From assembly GCA_947561585.1 (NCBI GenBank), contig CANNZV010000333.1, forward strand, positions 248,001-312,000: a stretch of 64,000 nucleotides of DNA, read 5' to 3'. This stretch comes from Caprella mutica. Lineage: Eukaryota; Arthropoda; Malacostraca; Amphipoda; Caprellidae. Each line of letters begins with the position of its first letter. Positions within the stretch are counted from its first letter, which is position 1. The translations under genes were made by a program, and so were the position numbers. Of this stretch, positions 25,671 through 37,179 are shown piece by piece. Below the pieces are notes generated by a model. It ran no database searches, was not told the DNA's origin, and saw only the letters and a list, made by a program, of their open reading frames with translations.

Positions 25671-26520
25671 TAATTTAGAGAGACGAGACAGGATTCATTT
25701 GAAAGAAGGTGATTTGTTCAACGACATAAAATGGAGAGATTTGAAATTGAAAGTTTAGTGTAGAGGTCATACATTCAATATATGACTTCTTCATACATTG
25801 GATGTATTTGAAGAAATGGAAAAACCCTACATTTTCATATTTTTCTTTTTCTTTTAAGTACAATTTCTTTTCTAATGCAGATGTCTTAAAAACGCAACGT
25901 TATATTATAGATCAGTTCTTTCCTTTCACACGATCTGTGAAACATCTTTCTACAACAAAATGGGCAGAGGGACAGAACGTCTGTCATCCAAAAATTTAAT
26001 TGAACAGGAAAGACTAAACACCTGTAGCATCAGGTCATCTCGCTCTAAAAGGTTGCGTGTTCATTGAGATTTAAGAAAGTTATTCGGAAAATATAAAAGT
26101 AAAGTGGAAGTTTTTAGTGATATTTAACCACTTCGATATAGAATTATTCTTTGTGTAAATGCAGGTGTTCCTCTTCTGGACTTTAGATATACTGTTTAAA
26201 ACGCTTCGGGGATATTTTCAAAGTTTTTTGATGCATGTTACCGCAATGGGAGTGAAATGGATAAAAACATTTCATGCTAACAACAGCACATTATCTGCAC
26301 AGTTGCACACTCATAGATACTATTTGAATATTGGATATAATGTGGCAAAGCATCCACATTAAATCAATTGAATCCTGTGTGTCACACCGTATCATAAATT
26401 GAATACATATTTAATTGGCATTATCATATCCACTTATTAATTTTCGTTTCCAGGTACCATTTATATTGCTAAACCACATAATGTGATATTTATTTCAAAA
26501 GTACACATGATAACCAGTTG
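25671..26520. other. Intergenic stretch without recognisable feature
   Basis: Small frames at 25802 and 26159 have no recognisable content. Confidence 0.4.
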
Positions 26521-26524
26521 TCTT

Positions 26525-26935
26525 ATGACCTTCGCAAAAAGTGGAAGGTTATATTTTAGGCGGCATTTATTTATTAATCATCTTCTTATTCGCATAACTC
26601 AAAAAGTAAGCAACTAAATTACCTGAAATTTAGTGGGACAATTGGTCATTGTTCAGGAACCACTTGGTAGATTTTTGGGAGATATCAGGTCGAAGATCAA
26701 ATACAAGGTTATTTATAACTAAATAACTTGAAAAGTATTCAACCAAATTGCATGAAACTTGGTAGGACGATTGGTTATTATTCAGTTACCGGTTTATTAG
26801 ATTTTGGGAGTGATCAGGTCAAAGATGATGTTATGGTCATATTAACTCAATTATTACTGGATGGTCAAGGTAATTTATGAGTGGCGGCGAAGGTATGTGC
26901 TCTACCGAGTGCACGTAATCTAGTTTGAGTATGTG
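26525..26935 (-). repeat. Interspersed repeat, copy 2, inverted and longest
   Basis: The minus strand starts CTAGATTACGTGCACTCGG near 26930 and ends at a hairpin ACCTTCCAC...GCGAAGGT near 26528-26550. Between are about three rounds of the 100-110 bp unit (CTCCCAAAATCTA, GGT.CCTG, CAATCGTCC, CAAATTTCAGG). This gives both borders of the family. Confidence 0.85.
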
Positions 26936-27247
26936 CCACGTGGTACACGCTTAGTTTGAGTGAATGATTATATGTTATGTTATTACTATATAGAATTTCA
27001 ATTATCTATCGTGAAATTAAAATATTGAGATGCTATTGTGTAGTGGCTTCCACTCAACTCAAATCATAGCCAATGCAAGAGCTTCAAAAAAGTTGCTAGT
27101 ACTTACTCTGATAGTCAGTACTTACCGCTCTGAAGTTGCGTGAGGGGCAATTAGTGAGAATTATCTCCCAAAAGAGGAGAAATTCAAACAATCATTTGGC
27201 ATTATGTTCCAATAATAATAGGCTTTGATGCTCAGTTCATCACTGAA

Positions 27248-27454
27248 GGGCCGTACACACGTAGGTTTTTTCCTCAAAGTCTTTCCACCAGACTTTTTGC
27301 TAAGCTCCTCCTACTTTTTCCACGAGAATATAAGAAAAAACGATATAAATCGTATGAATATTAGTTGGTATCCATGATACCTTGCAGATAACATGGAGGA
27401 GCTAAGCAAAAACTCTGGTGGAAAGACTTAAAAAACCCTGCGTGTGTACGGCCC
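27248..27454. mobile_element. MITE with GGGCCGTACACACG ends, 207 bp
   Basis: Long inverted repeats: GGGCCGTACACACGTAGG, AGTCTTTCCACCAGA and GCTAAGCTCCTCC at the left, all present in complement and in mirrored order at 27390-27454. hAT-like end type. No coding capacity. A target duplication is not obvious. Confidence 0.83.
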
Positions 27455-28494
27455 TTTAGTTTTTTCAAAGCTTAAATCAGACTGAAAATCATTATACTTA
27501 GATGAACTGAGTTGAAATTGTTATTTAAAAAATGTGATTGAAAGTGAAATATAAATAGTAATAATATTCAAAGTGATCTATTATCAACATAGACAATAAT
27601 ACTAAGTATATTTAATAGAAATTACAACTTAAAATAACAAGTAAGCGGACAATTCACAGAAGACAAATCGCCACATGATCATATTTATAACAGTATTCGG
27701 AATTGAATTTGTAGTTTCATAATTGTATCCAATTTAGGTTAAATTAGCGGTCCATGTGATAGGTTTGGGGAAAGTCCTGCCCCCCCCCCCCCCTTGGAGA
27801 GGTTCGATAGTGAAAGTATGTATACTCCAACTTAGTTTAATTTATAACTGATATACTTTATATACTGTTAAAATTTTAAGTCATGAAGAGAGTAGGCCTA
27901 GGTCCAAATTAAAAATATCAAATATTTTAAAATGACATTAATTTGAAAAAATGCCTTTTTTCATTAGATTTCAGTGAGTTTTAAACCATTTTCCTATTCA
28001 ATGTTTTTATATCTATTTCAACAATCTAAATAAGATATTTTCAGAGAGATAAAAGTGTCTCGCTATTGACTGAGTCACTTTTCAGTGTATCTTTTGAATA
28101 GTTTAATGTGTGAGCTGCACATCATGAATTACTGATGATGCACTAAAGTCGCGTGATTTGTACCAAGTGAACTAAATTCTGATTTTAATATTTGATGACA
28201 TTTTTGCGAATGACACAAGGGGGTAAAGAAAAGCTTTAAGTTTTAAGTTCAATACATTTCTACCTCAGTTTCACGGCCAAGGATTCCACTTCTCATCACG
28301 TCAAAAATGAAGGGAAATAAATTGAAATTGTTTATTTTTTCGCGTTGATAATTCACGTTTCTAATGAAGTCTTAGTCAGATAGAAAGTGAGGAAAGAAGA
28401 AGAATAAATTTATTTTAAAGGGTTTCAACTTATTTTCCAAAATTCATATCAATTAAAATATATATTTTGCTTTAAGTATACTAAGCAATTGCCT
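27455..28494. other. AT-rich stretch with poly-C tract
   Basis: A C run of about 15 at 27779-27793. At 28060-28160 there are words (GTGTCTCGCTATTGACTGAG, TGATGCACTAAAGTCGC) reminiscent of the 21.4 kb MITE, too diverged to call. Confidence 0.4.
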
Positions 28495-28498
28495 TTAA

Positions 28499-31400
28499 CC
28501 CTTTCGAGACTGACGGGATCCGCAATTCCCGGATGTGTTTTTTCCACATAGCAAGCAATGTACTTGTCCTAGAGTTCGGATATTACTGTCGGGAGGTAGA
28601 GTACCCATTTCTGCATCTTTTGAGTAGCGAATCTGGCAACTACGTGCAATAGTTTCGCGGTTACAAGCAGTTCGCTACAGGCTGTCGATGGAAGAGGTGG
28701 GTGTGTTTTCTCTCTAGTTCATTATTAAAAATAGTCTTTGTTATCAATAAAAAAAGTTTTGTATTGTGATTGATTGCTTTAGTACTACTATTCCCCTAGT
28801 TAGTGAACTAAAGTTTGATGAATTTATCGTACACATATAGTTTTTACATGTCTTTTTACCTACGGGATAGAGAATTCCCGTCAGTAGAGATGGGAACTGA
28901 AACTCCCGTCAGTATTTGACTACACATTAGGGAAAATTTTATTTGCAGGAATGTATTGATTGAATATCCTATAAAAACCGTTTCAGAATTATATAATTAT
29001 AGTTTTATATCATAAATTACACGTTAGATTTATATTTTAGAAATATTGACATAATAAAATAGGTAGCTACTATTTTCTTTTGGTTGTTAGTGCATATGGG
29101 ACTGTTTTGTTCACTTTTCTATTGTCACAATTGAACATTATATTATCTGTCATCATTTGAATCGAAGAATGATTACTACTGATTAGTTTACTAATTCACA
29201 TTTTTTCATTAGTATGGCATCTGCACCAAAAGCATATATCTCATTTTTTGAGAATGAAAATTGTCATTAGTCTGCTATTTGCATTACAGGATAATATTTT
29301 ATGCCATTATTGATTCTGTCTATATAAAAATAATTTTACTGAATGAAGAATGCACATAGTTCAGTTATTTTATTCTCCGATTCAAATTATTGGTGTTTGC
29401 TCTGGTATTAGTTGAAAGAATATATAAATAACTTTCATTGTGAATTATATTTCATTATTTATTTGCGGTACATGCACAAATATATATATAAAAGCTAATT
29501 GTAAATTGTAAAAAAAATTGTGCACCAAATTTCTAGATAGATATAATTCAACCATATCAAAATATTACAGAGATACTTTCCTCTTCACAGGTAAAAAATG
29601 ACACAAATTACGTTGACGGACGAACAAATTGCCGATTTATTAGTGGAACCCCTTCCTTCAGATTATGATACTGACACTGATATTGAAGCGGATGAGGAAG
29701 AATTTGACGAAACCCCTACGGTCACAGTGTCGGATAAATTGATGGAAGATGGACAATGTATCGAGTTGGATGAGAGCTGTGTCATCACTGTGCATGAGAA
29801 TGAGGCAAATGAACAAGCTGATGTGAATGAGAAAAAAGCAACATCTAAACGTAAATGGAGGAAGAAGGAAGAAAAAGAGGCAGATACTGATTTTCCCAGG
29901 GATTCCGTTAGAGATTCACATGTAATATTCAATCCACTGGAGGCTTTCAAACTCTTTTTTGATGACGCAATGTTGAATCATATATGTTATCAAACCAACT
30001 TGTACAGTGTACAGAAAAATAAACCACTCAACCTTACAAAAGAAGAGTTGATGGTTTTCTTAGGTATCAACATTGTAATGGGATACAATCGTTTGAATAC
30101 CATAAGCAGTTATTGGGCATCTGGCAATGACTTGGGTAATGCTGCTGTTGCACAATCAATGTCTCGTGATCGATTTTTCACAATTTTGAGATACTTGCAT
30201 CTGAACGATAACTCAAAGATTCCAACCGAGAAGAGAGATAAAATCTTCAAACTCCGCCCTCTGATTGAAGATCTAAATGAAAAATTCTTCAATGTGCACC
30301 AACCAGATGAATACTTGGCAATTGATGAGTCAATGATTAAATTCAAAGGTCGAAGTTCACTAAAGCAGTACAATCCTATGAAACCTATCAAAAGAGGATT
30401 CAAGCTTTGGTGTCTAGCTAGTGGTTCAGGATATGTTCATAGATTTGAATTGTACACGGGTAAGAATGAAGAACAGAAACATAAAGAATTAGGGCTTGGA
30501 GGCAGCATCGTTATGAATTTTGCAGAACTCTTACAGAAAAAGAATCATAAAATCTTTTTTGATAACTTTTTCTCTTCAATTCCACTGTTGGAAGCCCTAA
30601 AAGTGAGAAAAGTGTTGGGATGTGGCACCATCAGGCCTTCGAGAAAAGATTTCCCTGTTTTGGAGCATGAGAAGAAACTAAACAGAGGGGACTTTGACTT
30701 TAGAAGCCTCCCAAATGGTATAACAGTTTTCAGGTGGAAGGATTCGAAAGCAGTGAACTTCATCTCAAATTATCATGGCGTAGATAAGACAACTGTCTCA
30801 AGGAAGCAACAGGATGGCAGGAAGATTGAAATTCCTTGCCCTTCTGTAGTCAAAGATTATAATAATCATATGGGGGGAGTAGATACTCATGATCAGCTCC
30901 GCCAACTCAATGGCATCCACCGTAAGAATATCAAATGGTGGCATAGACTGTTTTTCGGCTTGGTTGATATGTCTATAGTGAATGCTTACATAATCTATAA
31001 AGAAGCTGAAAATCTCCCGCTAACTCAATTCAACTTCAGAAGAGAACTTGCAAAGGGTCTTTTGACTTTCTCTCAAAAAGAAACTCCATGGAAAAAAAGG
31101 AGGAAGACCAATTATTCCATTCCAACTTCCGTTAGGTTAACAAATGTTGGAATCCACATGCCTGTATTTGGTACAACTAAATCACGATGCGAAGTGTGTT
31201 CGAAAAGAGGGGTTGAATCAAGACCCATTTCAAAATGTGACCATTGTGGTGTGAACTTGTGTTGCAACATGAATAAGAACTGCTTCAAAGAATTCCACTC
31301 TTAGTTGATTCCTACTGTTGCATAATGTAATCTGGCTATTTTATAGTTTTGTTGGTCATTTATTATTTTTCTGTGATATCAAAATTGTGATGTAATAATA

Positions 31401-32016
31401 ATTTCACAATCAAAGATATATAATAAGTTTAGAGATATATTTGATATTGCATTATGATAAATTATCTTCTGTGATATATTCTACATATAAGAGTCATTAT
31501 TTTTCTAAGGAATTCACACCTGAAAGGATATAGTTAGCCTAAGAACAAACATATGGAAATATATATATTTAGTTATATTTTATTATAAGATTGAAAAGGA
31601 ATAAGGTTATATGATGAATACATGAGGACCTATAATACCTTTGTTTCATGCCTAATTGATGCACTAATAGTAATATAATTAGGGTGTTCTTCATTATATA
31701 TTATTTCATACACTTTATAATGCCTATTTTATTTACCTGTTTGATTACAAAACTATTTTAATAATATGTTATATGTCTATCCACATGTGGATAGCAGAGC
31801 TAGTCTATATTCGTTATAAGATCAGCACAAGTTAGTATGACAAATGTGGTTACCGAGATCCTGACGGGAACTAGAGTTCCCAAAGTCAAAAAAACCATAT
31901 CAAATAATTTTTACCAAAATATTAACACATATATGTGATAATTGAGTCTTAAACAGTACAAAACCACCAAAAAATCTTATTTTTTCAGCATAAATATACA
32001 CGCAGTTTCGAAAGGG
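28499..32016 (+). mobile_element. piggyBac-type transposon, apparently complete
   Basis: Bounded on both sides by TTAA (28495-28498 and 32017-32020), the fixed target site of piggyBac elements. The ends are inverted repeats: CCCTTTCGAGACTG at the left, CCCTTTCGAAACTG read inward from the right (13 of 14 match). Just inside are short inverted motifs of the form ACGGGA...TTCCCG at 28514-28531, 28862-28912 and 31862-31881, like the subterminal repeats transposases bind. The 1.1 kb 5' segment is AT-rich and non-coding; the single gene is at 29598-31304. Intact ends and an intact reading frame suggest recent insertion. Confidence 0.93.
29598..31304 (+). CDS. piggyBac transposase, intact, 568 residues
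   Basis: Uninterrupted frame with an ATG shortly after TTTCCTCTTCACAG. The N-terminus is acidic (residues 20-60), followed by a basic stretch KRKWRKK (84-90), then the DDE_Tnp_1_7-type catalytic region. Candidate catalytic aspartates are D243 (AIDESMIKFKGR), D322 (FFDNFFSS) and D429 (NNHMGGVDTHD), with D432 also conserved. The C-terminus is a cysteine-rich cross-brace domain (C531, C534, C547, C550, C555, C556, C562) that in this family binds the element ends. Length agrees with the known family (about 550-600 residues). It cuts and pastes DNA at TTAA in the nucleus. With both ends present the element could still be active. Domestication is less likely because matching ends remain. Confidence 0.95.
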   Translation: MTQITLTDEQIADLLVEPLPSDYDTDTDIEADEEEFDETPTVTVSDKLMEDGQCIELDESCVITVHENEANEQADVNEKKATSKRKWRKKEEKEADTDFPRDSVRDSHVIFNPLEAFKLFFDDAMLNHICYQTNLYSVQKNKPLNLTKEELMVFLGINIVMGYNRLNTISSYWASGNDLGNAAVAQSMSRDRFFTILRYLHLNDNSKIPTEKRDKIFKLRPLIEDLNEKFFNVHQPDEYLAIDESMIKFKGRSSLKQYNPMKPIKRGFKLWCLASGSGYVHRFELYTGKNEEQKHKELGLGGSIVMNFAELLQKKNHKIFFDNFFSSIPLLEALKVRKVLGCGTIRPSRKDFPVLEHEKKLNRGDFDFRSLPNGITVFRWKDSKAVNFISNYHGVDKTTVSRKQQDGRKIEIPCPSVVKDYNNHMGGVDTHDQLRQLNGIHRKNIKWWHRLFFGLVDMSIVNAYIIYKEAENLPLTQFNFRRELAKGLLTFSQKETPWKKRRKTNYSIPTSVRLTNVGIHMPVFGTTKSRCEVCSKRGVESRPISKCDHCGVNLCCNMNKNCFKEFHS

Positions 32017-32020
32017 TTAA

Positions 32021-32660
32021 TAGCAGCAATATGGCAATGTACAATTGCCATATTTCTAATTCAATTTCTTTGTTAGTCAACTATCATCTCAGTTGCTTTG
32101 TAATTCGATTACTTTTTTCCTTCTTCTACTTCTATCAGAATGTATTCTTCGCTAAACCAATAAAATGTTTTACATTCCCTTTTAGTAAAAGAATTTTCTT
32201 TTTCAAAACTTCTTTCGTTTTATCAATTTCATTTTTCACTTTATTTTCAATTATTTTTCCAAAATGTCGATATATCAAATATTTCTTCAAATCTGAATTT
32301 CGGAAATTCAATTTTCTGTAGATTCATACTATGTGTTCCTTCATGTATATTGAAAGGCACAAAGAATGTAAGCAATTGAGAATAATGAAATTTGTTGAGA
32401 AATAAAACGGCATTGCATTGCTATTGCATTCACTCCCTTGTATCAGGAAAGATGTCATTCAATCGAATCTTTTCATGTGTTTGTATATATAATAAATAAA
32501 CAGGGAGACGAATTGGATCAGGTGCTAAAGCTAATAAATAATTAAAGCATATAAATAATTTTAAATTCTCAAAATTGCGGATTACATCTGATAAAGCAAA
32601 GTTTATTTGACTTAATTTCGATTATTCTTATCTTAAATAAAATGTAGTCAAAATTTAAAC
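32021..32660. other. AT-rich stretch right of the piggyBac element
   Basis: The open frame 32031-32321 is phenylalanine-rich because of T runs and is not recognised as a protein. Confidence 0.45.
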
Positions 32661-32664
32661 AAAA

Positions 32665-33065
32665 TGCATGGTCTTCCTGATTTCGTAAAGGAAAAATTAT
32701 TGGAGCTCGAATGCCTGAAGCGTCAATCACAAAGTTTTCCGAACTGTTTTGTTTTTTGGGGCGTTCATACCAAGCCTATAACTGAATTTTCAAGAAACCG
32801 GAAAAAACATCCAGTAACCGCAAAATATTAGGACGGATTCAAAAGCTTAGTGACAGGGATTGGCAGGCAAATATTTGAACGCATCATGACAAAATATCAC
32901 ATTACAACTGAAGCCAAAGTGACCACTGAATTGAATCGTCACCTGAATAAGAATATTTCTAGAAAATTGTTCACCGCAAGAGCTCATGAGATGCCAGATA
33001 GCAATGGAGAGCTGCGCTAAGGAAATATTTTCTCTCATTTACACAGAAAATCTGAAAGTTGTTGA
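32665..33065 (+). pseudogene. Fragment of a Tc1-like transposase, DNA-binding part
   Basis: Short in-order matches to the first helix-turn-helix of Tc1 transposases: IGARMPEASITKFSELF (from about 32700) and, in shifted frames, KLSDRDWQANI (near 32845) and ITTEAKVTTELNRHLNKNIS (near 32900-32960). The last is the typical TTxxxVTxELNxHLN block before the second helix-turn-helix. Frames change several times and the catalytic part is not recognisable downstream. This is an old relic different from the 44.5 kb family. Confidence 0.7.
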
Positions 33066-33419
33066 AGTCTTGCAGAGAGTATCTGAGTGTATGTTATTTA
33101 TATTCTATTATTAGTTAAGTAGGCACTAGCTATTGTGATTCTCTCAACAAATAAATTGAGCAGGTGGTAAATGCACTAAATCAAACCAGCCAGTAATATC
33201 GCAGGCAAAGTTACTCTCATTGAATGCATTCTTTGAACAAATCCCTAACAGTTAATTTCAGGGATGAGTATAGCATGTATCACATTGTTTGGGAATGGTT
33301 ATTACATTTAAATAATCTTGATAATAACTTATATCTATAGATGAAACTTATGTGCTTAAAATATCTTCCACATTTGCGAGTTATCATAATGCCAATAGTA
33401 TATATTACTAACTATAGTA

Positions 33420-33567
33420 CAGGGTATATAATCATAGTGTTCCACATTTTATACCTTAATAACTTCCTCAATATTGGTTAGATTTGAATTGGGATGATTT
33501 TAAAACAATTGCACCTTGTTATTTTGTTAAATTATTGAAGTGGAACACTATAGGATGATACACCCTG
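33420..33567. mobile_element. MITE with TA target site and CAGGGT ends, 148 bp
   Basis: TA at 33418-33419 and 33568-33569. Ends CAGGGTATATAATCATAG with ATAGTGTTCCAC, mirrored at the right by GTGGAACACTATAGGATG and CACCCTG. TA duplication and end type point to a mariner-superfamily non-autonomous element. Confidence 0.85.
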
Positions 33568-33569
33568 TA

Positions 33570-34678
33570 TTATGTGAGATGTGGAATAAATTATTCAAAA
33601 GCTGATCTGAATTGCAAACCAATGAAAGTGAATATTCTCAGATAAATTCAGTTTTTTCGCATTTACCAACTACAAGGCGAGTTTATGTGCAGAGCAACCA
33701 AAAGAACTACATGGTGACTACCTTACTCCAACAGAGAAGCATAGAGATGAGTCTTTAATGCACCAATATGTACTGCTCCTGTGCACTCAGAATCCGAATG
33801 CAGGGCATGTAAATGAGGTAGAACACATGAGATGATCTCAACAATTTTGCCAATAATTCAATTAGCTATAATATAAGTCAGTACTCAGTATGCTATATTA
33901 TTCTATTTCACAGACTCATCGAAGCCATCTCTATATTAATGCAAGTTTTCTCAAGTTATCAAGTGTATCAATATTTTCATCAACCCTGTAAGAAGATGAT
34001 GATTCAATATCACTATTTTTAACATTATGTTTATTTCTACACATGTTTTTTAGAACTCTAAATTTGCAATCTTCGCTCTCTCTTCAAAGTATCGTGATCA
34101 GTTTCCGAAATAAAATGATAAAAAGCTGATCAATCAAATTAGGCGAAACATTCGAGAAAAATTATCTCAAAAGTTTAAGAAAAATCTGCAACCAAGTTTG
34201 AATGGAGTTAGGAACGCCAGAGACAGGAAAATGAACTTTATTGGCTCAGTGCAAAAATTATAACTCACTTTTATAACAAGAGATTATCTTTATGAATTGA
34301 TATGACTGTCTTATGCATATTCTAACTATATTAGTTACATAATTGATAATTATAACATAATTGTAAGAATTAATCATAGCCATGATTATAAATATGTTGT
34401 GATTAAAATTATATTATCGAAAGGATATATATTATAAACATTAAAGTATATTTTATATCGTGTGTTAATATTCTCTTACTTCACATTCTTTATTATAGAA
34501 CGAATGTTAATTTGAACTCACATGAATGAGATGAAAGTATTTGATGTGTATGATACACCTACAGATATACAGTGATAAATTTAATAAATGCGACACAATT
34601 GAAAATTACAAGAATATATTAGAATTAAAATTACTAGCGGGGCACGGAGAAATTTCACTTGATGAGATATACATTTCA
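33570..34678. other. AT-rich stretch without recognisable feature
   Basis: Nothing supported. No continuation of the Tc1-like relic at 32.7-33.1 kb could be followed here. Confidence 0.4.
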
Positions 34679-34689
34679 TTAACAAAAAA

Positions 34690-34995
34690 TTGATAACGCA
34701 AGGAACCAGTGTTGAACTAACTCCCAAAAACTAAACAAATGGTTCCTGGATAATAACAAATCATCCCACCAAATTTCAGGCAATTTGTTTAAAAAAAATT
34801 GATTTATAAAGATCTTGACTTTGATCTCTATCCCTATCGCCCCTAGATTCTTACCATTCAGTTCCTGACCATTGACTAATCGTTCAACCAAATTTCAGGC
34901 AATTTGGTTAAATACTTTTTTAGTTATGCGAATAACGAGATGATAAATAAATAATTAAATACCGACTAAAACAAAACTTTACACTATTTGCGAAG
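34690..34995 (+). repeat. Interspersed repeat, copy 3
   Basis: Holds CTCCCAAAAACTAA, GGTTCCTGG, AATCATCCCACCAAATTTCA, a second round near 34840-34910, TTATGCGAATAA, and the end TATTTGCGAAGGTAAC. The opening block (GCACTCGGTAGAGC) is missing or worn. Confidence 0.8.
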
Positions 34996-34999
34996 GTAA

Positions 35000-35890
35000 C
35001 TAACTAACCAAGGAAGAAATACGTAGTATTATAATATGATCAATATTAATATATTATATTATTCAAAATTAAACCTATTTTAATATATATTTTATTAATA
35101 TAACTTTATTGGAATAAATTTATTGAATTTCTTTAAATAGTTTCAAATTCAATGGTACAATCTTTAAAAAAAATTAATTTATTGCACTAATCTTTCTTAA
35201 TGACTTAATCTTTCCAAAAGAAAATTCATTAATAACTTTATGTAAGCTGGACTGCAAATAACAATCTGTTTTTGTCTTTAGCTGAGAAAATTAATCTGAG
35301 AGCAATCTAATTCTTTCTCTTTTTGTCCTCTGAAGCAAGAGACGAAAATTAATTCTTCAGAGACAAACTTGTGTGTAGCGTAGAGTGTGGCCTCATCCAC
35401 AACTTATTTCTTATTATAGAAATTATTATTCCATACTCAATGGATATAAATCTCAAGTTAAATCTAATTCTATCGTACCAATATTTCGAAATCTATCCTT
35501 TTTAATTTCTGTTGCTTATGATATAATCGAAAAAAAAGTTTAAGAAAAAGTGCAGATAAGTATTAAGAACCTATAAAAGACTTAATGCAATTCATTTCAG
35601 CTGTGATGCTTCCTTAAAAAGTTTTAAACGTCACTCTCAATAATTTAGAAATATCAATAAAGTTATATCACTATCATTAAATAAGAGAAAATATAAAATA
35701 AAACTCATCGAACTAGATCATCATTTGTATTTTTCACTTGTTTCAAAGCATATTGCAGCATGTATAAAAACTGCAATTTTCTCATCTTATATATGTATGT
35801 ATGTATATGAATGATTATTAGGAAGTAACTGAAATATATATCAAACTAATTCTTAATAGTATTAATTTACTATAATAACATATAATCCAC
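35000..35890. other. AT-rich stretch without recognisable feature
   Basis: TATG microsatellite near 35792-35808; nothing else seen. Confidence 0.4.
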
Positions 35891-35894
35891 AGTA

Positions 35895-37177
35895 CAGAGT
35901 TTTTTTTTGCCTAGGATCTTTTCAACCACTTATGGCAGAGCTTTACATGCAAAAAAATTGATGCATCTTTAAAAAGATTAAGAATGAAATTTGCCACCTA
36001 TATAATATTTGATGATTACCTTGATTTGAAAATGGCCTTCATCGCACGTAGACAGAGTCTAGCGCATTACAACAAGTTGCCTGCAACTCTCCTGATTGTA
36101 TCCTCTGAGAATGATTCAGCAAAACCTCAAACACATTCAATAAGAGAATCAATCTATTCTGAGAATCAATCTATTCAACAGCCCAAAGTGGAAGTTGTCA
36201 ATCGGGTTCAGATCAGGACTGTGAGCCGGCTAGATGATGTTACTTCCCCGGCTGATGATACAGCCATGAAACTTTTCAAAAAGAAAATCCTTGGCCCCCG
36301 TGGTACATTGGGGTGGGGCGTCTGTAGATTAAAATTCAGTCCAAATGGTTTCTTGAAGCAGAGTGAGGTAAAACAAGTCATTGACGGAAACCAAATTACC
36401 ATCCTCATTGTCGAATAGGAGAACAACCGGAATCTTACCGTCAGTGATAGCTACAAAAATCATAACTTTCACATCGATCCGGTTAGAGGTTTCAGTAATT
36501 TTGGGAGGATTATTTTTCGACCAGACTCTATCAAGAATTTTCCGTATGTCTAAATAATTTTCTGTACAAAATCTTCCGGTTGAGAAAGAACCTATTCACA
36601 GAGCTTTCGATTTTGCTGCTTATGGGTAGCTGTGAGAGGTTGTACTGAAGTTATTCTGTAAAACTTGAATATCAGATTATAACGGATTATTTTCCACATG
36701 GTAGTGAGTCTTGATGAAGAATGTGGTTTAGTTTTCCGTAGAGATTCAACGCGATTTTCAGTGACAAGGTACCTAACTTCTTCAATTCCTGCATCAGACC
36801 ACTTCGTCTTCTTCTTTTCGTTGGGGTTGGTGCAATTGATCTACTTCGTAAAAATTGTTGATTAACTTTAATAATTATGTTGATGATGACCCTTCTTGAT
36901 AACATAATGCTTCAAAATTTTTGCCCTATTTTTGTTGGCGACAAGTATCGCCCGAAAGCTCGCACGATGAATATCTTCTATTCATCTGATAATATTTTCT
37001 TTCCTGTTGAATCTTCTTACGCTCGCTTAGTTCTTCAGGAGACAAAATTCCCGAAAAACATTAACAGATTTGGAAAGTTCCAGACCTAATGAACAAAAAC
37101 AGGTATCATGAATACCAAATTATGCGAGGTTTATGTTAAATAAAGGGTAGAAAAGATCCTAGGCAATAAACTCACTG
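35895..37177 (-). mobile_element. mariner-like element, 1283 bp, decayed
   Basis: TA duplications lie at 35893-35894 and 37178-37179. Both ends begin with CAG and share the inward core TTGCCTAGGATCTTTTC (35907-35923 on the plus strand; complement near 37149-37165). The length is typical of mariner. The inside codes, on the minus strand, for a ruined transposase. A 144-codon plus-strand frame at 35984-36418 is only its shadow. Confidence 0.85.
36067..36905 (-). pseudogene. mariner/Tc1-superfamily transposase relic
   Basis: Minus-strand fragments in order: an N-terminal basic piece (RSIAPTPTKRRRRSGLMQEL, near 36850-36790), then VWSKNNPPKITETSNRIDVK (near 36530-36470), VMIFVAITDGKIPVVLLFD (36470-36410), HSPDLNPIDNFHFGLL (near 36220-36170) and RRVAGNLL followed by a stop at 36067. 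SPDLNPID plus the hydrophobic stretch is the third catalytic block of the mariner superfamily. Several stops and frameshifts lie between the pieces, so no product is expected. Confidence 0.82.
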
Positions 37178-37179
37178 TA

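Noticed and set aside
35984..36418. 144-codon plus-strand frame
   Set aside because: Lies antisense on a mariner-like transposase relic whose SPDLNPID block reads on the minus strand.
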